DNA from: Bacteroidales bacterium
GTDB taxonomy: Bacteria; Bacteroidota; Bacteroidia; Bacteroidales; NBLH01
Direction of reading: 5' to 3'
Assembly: GCA_029210905.1 (NCBI GenBank)
Contig: JARGGF010000346.1
Coordinates: 1 to 5,844 of the forward strand
DNA: 5,844 nucleotides
Part shown: in pieces, positions 1-5,844 of the stretch
Layout of the letters: each line of letters opens with the position of its first letter
Numbering within the stretch: the first letter of the stretch is position 1
Notes under the pieces: model-generated
Seen by the model: only the letters and a program-made list of their open reading frames with translations
Databases searched by the model: none
What the model was told of the DNA's origin: nothing
Made by a program: the position numbers and the translations under genes

Positions 1-857
1 TTCTCAGCAATTAGAGCCATAGCACCTGAATGATAAACATTGATGTTTTTTAGTTCAAGGTTTTTTGATTTATAAATTCTGAATCCAGGATAATTCCTGT
101 TTTGACCATGAGGTCCTTTGTCAACATAGATAGCTCCTACCGGTGGTACCTTGGCGGCATGCACATTTGAAAACCTGACAATATTATTTTCGAGCGCTTT
201 GGCTTTTAAGAAATGCCCATTAAAGTTATGCTCATATTTCGAGGTAAAGTATTCGGGAGATTTTCTTGTTGAATTGTAAACAATATTTTCACCTAACCCA
301 ATTTCCCAGTCATAACCCTTATAAAACAGGATGTCATCTTTTATTCTATAGGAGTTGTCGCTATGAACTTTTAAGTCGAAGCTTTTTTCCTGTTCATTGT
401 TATCAACAACTATCCCTTCAAAATCAAATGGGAAATCATATTCAATATTTATGTTTTCAATCGTAACATTTTCCGAATTTTCAATCAGGAAAGGAATGAC
501 ACTTCCATGAAACATAAATGTTGCTCCATTTCCATTTATTTTAACATTTTGCCTGTTTTCAATTGCAAAAATAATCTTTCGTAAGCCATTGTCATTATTA
601 GAAACTTTAACATATTTTTCATAGGCAGTTTCCGGGTAAAAATGATATATTCCCGGCTTAAACTCAATATTAAAGTCAAATTTATTATGGCTGTTTGTAA
701 TCTCATATATTTTAGTCGTAAAATCTTCATCAGCCTTTGATGGTTCAATCAAATAACTTCTTGAATTATTTGATTGAAACGCACATCCATTAAATAAAAC
801 TGATAAAACTAGTAGGGCGAAGTATATTTTATTTGTTCTTCTCATTATTTTTTTCAT
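1..857 (-). CDS. GH110-type alpha-1,3-galactosidase, N-terminal part (runs off window)
   Basis: Only the first 285 residues are present; the frame is open to the window edge, so the catalytic region lies outside. After a signal peptide, residues 64-140 read as beta-strand repeats of a right-handed beta-helix. The conserved-looking block 'GIYHFYPETAYEKY' (69-82), 'SNNDNGLRKIIF' (86-97), 'FMFHGSVIPFLIENSENVTI' (114-133) and later 'NINVYHSGAMALIAE' (271-285) matches my memory of GH110 exo-alpha-1,3-galactosidases, such as the Bacteroides enzymes acting on blood-group B and linear alpha-1,3-Gal. The signal peptide ends in 'LFNGC' (Cys25), an imperfect lipobox, suggesting a membrane-anchored lipoprotein; no acidic surface-export signal follows the Cys. 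It starts 15 nt after the stop of the propeller gene, so it is probably in the same transcript. The start at 857 gives MKKIMRR; an in-frame ATG at 845 is also possible. Expected role: removing terminal alpha-1,3-galactose from imported or surface-bound glycans. The family call is from memory of motifs, with no search run. Confidence 0.8.
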   Translation of the reverse strand, partial: MKKIMRRTNKIYFALLVLSVLFNGCAFQSNNSRSYLIEPSKADEDFTTKIYEITNSHNKFDFNIEFKPGIYHFYPETAYEKYVKVSNNDNGLRKIIFAIENRQNVKINGNGATFMFHGSVIPFLIENSENVTIENINIEYDFPFDFEGIVVDNNEQEKSFDLKVHSDNSYRIKDDILFYKGYDWEIGLGENIVYNSTRKSPEYFTSKYEHNFNGHFLKAKALENNIVRFSNVHAAKVPPVGAIYVDKGPHGQNRNYPGFRIYKSKNLELKNINVYHSGAMALIAE

Positions 858-872
858 TAGTATAATTAATAG
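843..872 (-). promoter_or_regulatory. Translation start region of the GH110 gene with two in-frame ATGs
   Basis: Two in-frame ATG codons lie four codons apart (857 and 845). The 15 nt upstream of the first (858-872) are almost all A/T and hold no Shine-Dalgarno match, as is common in Bacteroidota. The upstream ATG is preferred because it adds the lysines of the signal-peptide n-region (MKKIMRR). The downstream ATG would still leave MRRTNK as a positive n-region, so the choice is not certain. Confidence 0.4.
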
Positions 873-2420
873 CTAATGCCTGACAAATTTTTTGCATAAA
901 ACGCTATTGTCAGCCTTGATTTTCAGAAAATATGTTCCTATTGCAAATTCAGATATATCTACGTTAACCTGGTTGCTGCCAGAAAGTTTCTGGTAAACAA
1001 GCTGCTGATTAACATTATATATTTGAATCTCCTTTTTCCCGGCTGGTAATTCATCCAACACAATATGATCGCTGCTTGGACAGGGGTATATCAAAAAGTC
1101 TCTTTTTTCATAGTTATTGAACCCAACATTATAGTCAAAAACTATAGTTACGTTACCTGATTCTACAATAGCCCCGTCTGTATCTGTGAATATTGCGTTT
1201 ATGGTAAAACTCCCTTTTTCTGAGGGCTGCCAGTTGAATTGATATGGAAAGGAGTTATCGGAGCCTATAAGTACACCATCAGCATAAAATTCAGCCTTTG
1301 CAATTGCAGCTTTTACATTATTTACGCTCGCTGTAATTTCAACCCATTCAGTTGATATTGTACTACCATCAATTGGCAGGTTTATTTGTGCAGATGCCGG
1401 TGAAGTGTTGTCCGGATCAATAAATGTAATTGTTTGGGTGCGAAAATATCGGGTGCTATTGGCAAATTCTGCGAAGTAGATCTTTGCAATTTGTCCGGCT
1501 TCAGTATCAGTTTCACCAATTATTGTTGGATACCATACTTTGCCATTGGTAGGATCGATTGTTCGAAGGATGATAGCTTGTGGAGTTTCCCAGTTTACAC
1601 CATCGGCACTTGCAGAAATATAGATAACAGGTGGCGACCAACCATGCCATACCATTACCCATTTATCCAGGTATGTATTCCAATGTACAGAAGGATTCCC
1701 TCCTGATGCCGATGACAGACCAGGTAATTTTGTATGCTGCCCTCCAAGTCCATCTTCAGTGAATGCACCGTTATAATATTTCTTCCAGGTTCCAGGAGCT
1801 CCTTTAGGATCAGTAGAAATAGCCATTAAAATCCAATTTTCCTGATAATAACACATCCATCGGTTGTTGATGTGATCCCAAACCACACAGCAATCTCCTG
1901 ATCCTCCCCATGTTGGTGTTGCAGGTTTTGCAGTGGGGCTGGTAATAATCTGGCTTCCAGTGCTCCATGTTTTCCCTTCATCAGTTGAGTAAGTTACCCC
2001 AAGCGATTTCCAGGCAATATCATTACTGGTATGAGGATACCAATGATCTTCTGCATGGAAAAAGCCAATTAGCTCATCACCCTGCTCCCGAAATACTGAC
2101 ATTAACCAGGAGCCTCCATTATCATAGGTGTTGTAATTGCACCTACTTCCAAATACTGCATTTGTTGGATCCAGTGTAATCTGATCCTCCACGAACTGGG
2201 ATTTACCAATTGATCGATGTGATTCGAACTCGGCCCAAAACATAATATACTCAAGATCATCAGGTATGACACTTATGTGACCGTCTGGGTAATATGCAAA
2301 ATGGGGATAATTTACAGGATTGTTTACATTTTCTGGCTCAGATAACTGAACTTGTAATTGTCCGTAAATTGCTGTAATCTGCGAAAAAAGTAAAAATATT
2401 AATGTAGGGTAAACTTTCAT
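873..2420 (-). CDS. Secreted beta-propeller protein (putative glycoside hydrolase) with Ig-like domain and T9SS sorting tail
   Basis: The 515-residue protein is complete. Residues 1-20 form a signal peptide, probably cleaved before Gln21. Residues about 30-335 look like a beta-propeller. They are rich in Trp/Tyr strands, with Asp-box-like turns 'STDEGKTW' (145-152) and 'SASADGVNW' (269-277), a looser 'STDPKGAPGTW' (202-212), and conserved-looking polar clusters 'FHAEDH' (121-126), 'GGSGDCCVVWD' (172-182) and 'NPSVHWN' (242-248). Residues about 341-428 resemble a Big_7-type bacterial Ig domain ('AEFYADGVLIGSDNSFPYQF', 376-395). Residues about 440-515 are a type A T9SS C-terminal sorting domain ('IYPCPSSDHI', 'IQIYNVNQQLVY', 'GTYFLKI'). 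It should therefore cross the outer membrane by T9SS and be released or surface-attached. Its position between susCD and a GH110 gene suggests it acts on the same glycan. Asp boxes occur in sialidases and other propellers, so they do not fix the activity. I cannot place it in a numbered GH or PL family; GH43/GH32-like or an uncharacterised propeller family are options. No Shine-Dalgarno sequence is seen before the ATG at 2420. Confidence 0.8.
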   Translation of the reverse strand: MKVYPTLIFLLFSQITAIYGQLQVQLSEPENVNNPVNYPHFAYYPDGHISVIPDDLEYIMFWAEFESHRSIGKSQFVEDQITLDPTNAVFGSRCNYNTYDNGGSWLMSVFREQGDELIGFFHAEDHWYPHTSNDIAWKSLGVTYSTDEGKTWSTGSQIITSPTAKPATPTWGGSGDCCVVWDHINNRWMCYYQENWILMAISTDPKGAPGTWKKYYNGAFTEDGLGGQHTKLPGLSSASGGNPSVHWNTYLDKWVMVWHGWSPPVIYISASADGVNWETPQAIILRTIDPTNGKVWYPTIIGETDTEAGQIAKIYFAEFANSTRYFRTQTITFIDPDNTSPASAQINLPIDGSTISTEWVEITASVNNVKAAIAKAEFYADGVLIGSDNSFPYQFNWQPSEKGSFTINAIFTDTDGAIVESGNVTIVFDYNVGFNNYEKRDFLIYPCPSSDHIVLDELPAGKKEIQIYNVNQQLVYQKLSGSNQVNVDISEFAIGTYFLKIKADNSVLCKKFVRH

Positions 2421-2443
2421 AATTAAAGATATTAAATCTGGAA

Positions 2444-2472
2444 ATAAGAAAGGGGGTAGCCCCCTTTCTTAT
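2444..2472 (-). terminator. Perfect 13-bp hairpin between susD and the propeller gene (attenuator, leaky terminator or mRNA stabiliser)
   Basis: The arms are 2444-2456 (ataagaaaggggg) and 2460-2472 (ccccctttcttat), exactly complementary around the 3-nt loop 2457-2459. In the minus-strand transcript this begins 5 nt after the susD stop codon. The core is five G-C pairs; the outer part pairs an A-rich side with a U-rich side. If only the G-C core forms, it is followed by UUUCUUAUUUCC, which resembles the U-rich tail of an intrinsic terminator, and the same holds in the plus direction. With the full stem formed there is no real U-tract. Downstream genes follow at once on the same strand, so complete termination is unlikely. 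Partial termination, or protection of the susCD mRNA 3' end, would make susCD transcripts more abundant than those of the enzymes. The structure is seen directly; its role is inferred. Confidence 0.75.
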
Positions 2473-2477
2473 AGTCT

Positions 2478-4022
2478 TTATTCTGAGCTGTAACCAGGGT
2501 TTTGTTTTAAATCCCCATTACTAACCTGAATCTCCTTAGCTGGTATTGGAAATAAAGTATGATGGTCCTTAATGTTAGCTGCAGCTGTTGGGTTACCAGT
2601 AGCACAAGCTCGCACTACTTCAACCAGTTTACCAAAGCGGTTTAAGTCATGCCAGCGGTGTCCTTCAAAACATAATTCCCACTTTCTTTCATCAAGCAGT
2701 GCTTGCTCAGTGATGCTGGTAAAATCTACAGCAGGTGCAGCAGTATGTTGATCCAGACCATAACCTCTTCTTCTAACTCTGTTAATAGCTTCCAATGCGT
2801 TTGCATCGCTGAATGATGCTGGTGATCCTGCTTCTCTCCACAGTGCCTCAGCATAAGTCAATAATACATCTGCGAATCTGGTCAAAGGATGATTATATGG
2901 TGATTGCCACTCCCTTCCATAGTCACGTTGATTTGGATCTGGATTGTGTCTCCATTTCCATGCCCACCATACTCCATCGGTTCTTGGCACAATTGTTCCC
3001 TGAGCATCACCAATTCCGTAATCTACTGCATTTCGGGCTTTTCTAATATCACCTGGCTGATAGGATTCAGCCAGTTCTGGCATTGCCCTGGTGATTAGAT
3101 ATGCCAATGTGTTTTCCCAGGGACCTGGTACACCCGACCAAGTAGCAACTTCACCACCTTCATTATCCGTACCAATATATTCAGCACTAAAGATATATTC
3201 TATACCATGTTCGTTATCCAAATGAAAAATGTCACCATAAATCGGCTCCAAATCGTAGGGGCCATTATTAACAACTTCACTAGCATACTGCACTGCCATT
3301 GCAGCAGCAGCAGGATCGTTCAGGGGTTCACCTGCCATTTGTAAATATGCTTTTGCCAAAAATGATTTCGCTGCATATTTTGTAGCCCTGCCAGGAGTGT
3401 TTACTATCGGAAGGTATTCATCAGCTGTCCTAAAATCACTAATGATCCTGTCATACGTTTCGGCTAAAGTTGATCGTATATTTCTAAACTCATTCAGGTT
3501 AGTTTCCTCTGTTATAATAGGAACCCCACCGTAAAACCTTACCAATTGGAAATAATAGAAAGCCCTTAAAAAGTGGGCTTCACCCAACATCCTGTCTTTA
3601 GTAGAGGCAGACATTTCCACTTCGGTCGATTTAAGAGCTCCTATAATAGTATTACATCTTGATATACCTCTGTATTGCATTACATAAACATAATATGGAA
3701 CACTTGCAAATGCTGTATAAGTGTATTGACTTAATATTTCAATCTCATTATCCCAAAACCCATCAACAACATACATTTCATCCGTTCCCACAATTCCCAT
3801 ATTCAACAGGCCTTTGAAGTAAGTTCCATAAGCCCTGCCATCTTCATGAACAGCAATGGCGTCATAGCAGCCCACAAGTGCCAAACCAAAATCTTCTTCA
3901 GTGTTAAAAAAGTTACTCATCTCCAAATTACTTTTTGGAGAGATATCTAATTGTTCCTTACAGGCAGTAAATAATAAAACTGCCAGTAATATAAATGCTA
4001 TATTTTTCATATTATTTTTCAT
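2478..4022 (-). CDS. SusD/RagB-family surface glycan-binding lipoprotein
   Basis: The 514-residue protein is complete and of usual length for the family. The signal peptide ends with lipobox 'LFTAC', acylated at Cys21, as in SusD proteins tethered to the outer-membrane surface. The N-terminal SusD-like domain (about 22-230) shows 'NFFNTEEDF' (38-45), 'SRCNTIIGAL' (121-130), 'GEAHFLRAFYYFQLVRFYGG' (147-166) and 'KSFLAKAYLQMAG' (219-231), the TPR-like helices that pack against SusC. The C-terminal RagB/SusD domain has 'RFADVLLTYAEALWREAG' (382-399), 'EAINRVRRRGYG' (411-422), 'DERKWELCFEGHRWHDLNRF' (444-463) and the terminal 'LFPIPAKEIQVSNGDL' followed by 'QNPGY'. It acts as the lid that captures oligosaccharides for the SusC barrel. 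The start lies 6 nt after the SusC stop, so the two genes are translationally close. Aromatic residues clustered at 'VWWAWKW' (351-357) could contribute to sugar stacking, but that is a guess. The glycan specificity cannot be read from sequence. Confidence 0.96.
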   Translation of the reverse strand: MKNNMKNIAFILLAVLLFTACKEQLDISPKSNLEMSNFFNTEEDFGLALVGCYDAIAVHEDGRAYGTYFKGLLNMGIVGTDEMYVVDGFWDNEIEILSQYTYTAFASVPYYVYVMQYRGISRCNTIIGALKSTEVEMSASTKDRMLGEAHFLRAFYYFQLVRFYGGVPIITEETNLNEFRNIRSTLAETYDRIISDFRTADEYLPIVNTPGRATKYAAKSFLAKAYLQMAGEPLNDPAAAAMAVQYASEVVNNGPYDLEPIYGDIFHLDNEHGIEYIFSAEYIGTDNEGGEVATWSGVPGPWENTLAYLITRAMPELAESYQPGDIRKARNAVDYGIGDAQGTIVPRTDGVWWAWKWRHNPDPNQRDYGREWQSPYNHPLTRFADVLLTYAEALWREAGSPASFSDANALEAINRVRRRGYGLDQHTAAPAVDFTSITEQALLDERKWELCFEGHRWHDLNRFGKLVEVVRACATGNPTAAANIKDHHTLFPIPAKEIQVSNGDLKQNPGYSSE

Positions 4023-4031
4023 TATTTTTTA
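4008..4031 (-). promoter_or_regulatory. susC-susD junction with tandem ATG starts
   Basis: The SusC stop codon TAA (4031-4029) is followed by 6 A/T-only bases and then ATG at 4022. A second in-frame ATG lies at 4010 in a nearly repeated context (atgaaaaata twice, 12 nt apart), giving MKNNMKN at the protein start. No Shine-Dalgarno sequence is seen, so ribosomes may reinitiate after SusC or use the AT-rich leader. Either ATG keeps the signal peptide and lipobox intact. Confidence 0.45.
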
Positions 4032-5844
4032 AAATTGAATATTCAAGCCAAGCAAAAATGTTTTTGCACGTGGAAAAGCACCGTAATCAAATCCCTGAAT
4101 AAATGAAGCACCACCCTGGTTTGATGTTACCTCAGGATCATATCCGGAATACTTGGTGAACAAAGCCAGGTTATTGGCAGCCAAATATACTTTCACACTT
4201 TGTGCCTTAATTTTACTTGTCAGACTTGTAGGCAAGTTGTATCCTAACCTAAGTGTTTGTAACCTAAGGAAGGAACCATCTTCGATGAGAAGCTCTGAAG
4301 GCACAGAACTGGTCATTCTTGAATATTGCGTACTGCTAGGGTTATTCACATAGCTATCCAGCCATTCTGTAGTTTGGTTGCCAGCAGCAGTAAAGGCAGA
4401 TATCCGTGTTTTTGTAGCATTGAATATATCATTTCCGTAAGAAAAATTAAAAACTACATCTAATTCAACTCCTTTGAATGAGAAATTATTACTAAATGAT
4501 CCGTAAAAATCTGGCAGGGCGTTTCCAATAACAGTTCTATCATAAGCATCAATGAAACCATCAGGTGTTCCATCAGGGCCACTAATGTCCTTATATTTTA
4601 CATCTCCTGGCAGTTCGCCTGCACCCTCACTAGGAACTGCTGGCAATAAATCTCCATTCACATCATAATCTGCTGCAGTATATATACCTTCTACCTTATA
4701 ACCGAAATAATCATTAATTGAACCTCCAACCTGGAGGATTACCTCATCTTTAACCTTTGTGTCAAAATTTACATCAATGTAAATTGGTTCACCATCGCGT
4801 CCCAAAGCCAGAATTTCATTTTTGCTGCTTGTAATGTTAAGAGATGTATTCCATTTGAAACCAATATCTGTAGTTAAGCCATAATTAATAGCTAACTCAT
4901 ATCCTGAATTTTTAAGCTCACCAACATTGAACCAACCAAACTCAAAACCTGTTGAAATGGATACCGGAGTATAAAGTAAAAGGTCTTTTGTATTGGTAAC
5001 ATAGTAATCTGCTACGATATTGAGTTTATTTCCAAAGAAACCAAGATCAATACCGGCATTTAATTGCTGACTGGTCTCCCAGTTAAGATTTTTATTTTCG
5101 AGAGTGCTTGCACTTACTCCGGTATAATACTGCCCGTCAAAGGTATAATCAGAAATTTCACCATCAAGCAAAGCTCCCTGGATAGGGATGTTTTGATTCC
5201 CGGTTTGGCCCCAACTAGTTCTAAATTTTAAGTTAGAAATTAAATCTACGCTTTCAAGGAAGGCTTCATTTTTTGCGTTCCAGGCCAGGGCACCTGAGTA
5301 AAAACTACCCCATTTATTTTCAAGGAATATTGAAGAGGCATCACGCCTGTATGAAACAGTAAGTAAATAACGATCGTCATAAGAATAATTGGCCCTTGCC
5401 AGGTATGAAGCCAGGAACCTCTCATAAGCATTCGAACTAACTTGAAATTGTGCACCTAATCCGAGTGAATTATAGCCTAAAAGCTCGTTTTCAAAATCAT
5501 AAGCATAAGCCGAAGCATATTCCGATGTATTTTTTTGAACCGACCAACCTGTAACTAAGTTTACTTTGTGGGCATCAAAACTTTTATTTAAGGTAAAATA
5601 GTTTTCACTTATCAAGCTTAATTCATTTCTGGCTGTCTGCCAGGCCCTTCCGTTGTCAAGAGCTCCACCGGGAGAATTCTTAGAATAAAATTGTTTTCCC
5701 TTAAGGTTGTAAAAATCAGCTCCAAATGTGGATCTAAATTCCAACCAATCCAAGATTTGTACATTAAAACGGAACTTCCTTTTTACCAGGTATATAAATT
5801 TTCCATGTAGTTATTGATAATAGCGGGGTTTGTGGCTTTTGTCT
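4029..5844 (-). CDS. SusC/RagA-family TonB-dependent outer-membrane transporter, C-terminal part, frame broken near its window edge
   Basis: The gene enters from beyond the window; only the second half of the beta-barrel is present, against roughly 1000 residues for a full SusC. Signal peptide, carboxypeptidase-like domain, TonB box and plug are outside. Family landmarks, numbered from the TTG at 5753: 'LEFRSTFGADF' (4-14), 'VSYRRDASSIF' (133-143), 'KFRTSWGQTGNQNIP' (176-190), 'NLNWETSQQLNAGIDLGFFG' (222-241), 'ADYYVTNTKDLL' (248-259), 'PGDVKYKDI' (382-390) with 'DGFIDAYDRTVIGNALPDFYG' (398-418), 'RLQTLRLGYNLP' (497-508), and a last strand 'FPRAKTFLLGLNIQF' ending in the C-terminal Phe recognised by outer-membrane assembly. 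It imports oligosaccharides with SusD, 6 nt downstream. The frame is open only up to 5810; an in-frame TAA lies at 5813-5811. SusC-like coding sequence ('NPAIINNYMENLYTW') continues in another frame to the edge, so this is either a frameshift mutation or a one-base sequence error. Confidence 0.9.
5783..5813 (-). other. Frameshift site in the SusC gene
   Basis: On the minus strand, the frame entering the window encodes 'ATNPAIINNYMENLYTW' (from 5836) and stops at TAA 5785-5783. The downstream SusC frame is open from 5810 ('KRKFRFNVQILDWLEFRSTF'). One extra base between about 5784 and 5790 would join them as 'MENLYTW-x-KRKFRF'. The spot is next to a GG and an A5 run (5780-5784), a context prone to both real slippage and sequencing error. 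Confidence 0.75.

Noticed and set aside
536..748. Minus-strand 70-codon frame at 536-748
   Set aside because: It overlaps the GH110 coding frame in another register; the GH110 frame carries the recognisable family motifs.
1500..2420. Calling the propeller protein a GH33 sialidase from its Asp-box-like motifs
   Set aside because: Asp boxes occur in many propellers; the sialidase FRIP-type N-terminal motif and the arginine triad could not be identified.
2444..2472. Inverted repeat read as a transposon end or attachment site
   Set aside because: There is no second copy, transposase or flanking target duplication; position just after a stop codon in a short gap fits an RNA hairpin.
266..3098. 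Plus-strand open frames of 64-90 codons at 266-466, 1434-1706, 1967-2179, 2813-3046 and 2904-3098, and another at 4153-4353
   Set aside because: Each lies wholly inside a well-supported minus-strand gene, has no recognisable protein features and no sign of its own start signal.
3296..3315. Short gca-repeat tract in susD
   Set aside because: It encodes a brief Ala run (residues 238-241) in a helix and is too short to suggest a functional repeat or slippage site.
5246..5753. TTG at 5753 as a real start for a short SusC, and a 69-residue minus-strand frame at 5246-5455
   Set aside because: SusC-like sequence continues upstream of the TTG to at least 5810 and, after a frame change, to the window edge; a barrel half without signal peptide and plug would not be made as such. 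The shorter frame is a shadow inside SusC.

Overview
This window is part of a polysaccharide utilization locus (PUL) from a member of the Bacteroidota. The evidence is an adjacent SusC/SusD pair, lipoprotein signal peptides, AT-rich translation starts without clear Shine-Dalgarno sequences, and a C-terminal sorting domain of the type IX secretion system (T9SS). Because a T9SS cargo is present, an environmental or other T9SS-bearing lineage is more likely than a typical human-gut Bacteroides. That is inference; no species can be named.

All four genes lie on the minus strand, so transcription runs from high to low coordinates. (1) 5844-4029: the C-terminal part of a SusC/RagA TonB-dependent outer-membrane transporter. 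It enters from outside the window, and its reading frame is broken close to the edge (5783-5813). (2) 4022-2478: a complete SusD/RagB surface glycan-binding lipoprotein, 6 nt after SusC. (3) 2472-2444: a perfect 13-bp hairpin in the only sizeable intergenic gap (57 nt). (4) 2420-873: a complete 515-residue secreted protein with a predicted beta-propeller, a bacterial Ig-like domain and a T9SS tail. I cannot assign it to a named enzyme family. (5) 857-1: the N-terminal 285 residues of a GH110-type alpha-1,3-galactosidase, a probable lipoprotein, which runs off the low-coordinate edge.

The likely working model is as follows. The secreted propeller protein acts on the glycan outside the cell or at its surface. 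SusD captures oligosaccharides and hands them to SusC for import. The GH110 enzyme removes terminal alpha-1,3-linked galactose at the membrane or in the periplasm. The target glycan therefore probably carries alpha-galactose. Candidates range from host-type alpha-Gal epitopes to marine galactans such as carrageenans, and the window does not decide between them.

No regulator, sulfatase, transposase, tRNA, rRNA or CRISPR array is visible. No stretch over 300 bases lacks a gene. The points most worth following up are the unassigned propeller enzyme next to GH110, the hairpin between susD and the enzymes, and the broken SusC frame.
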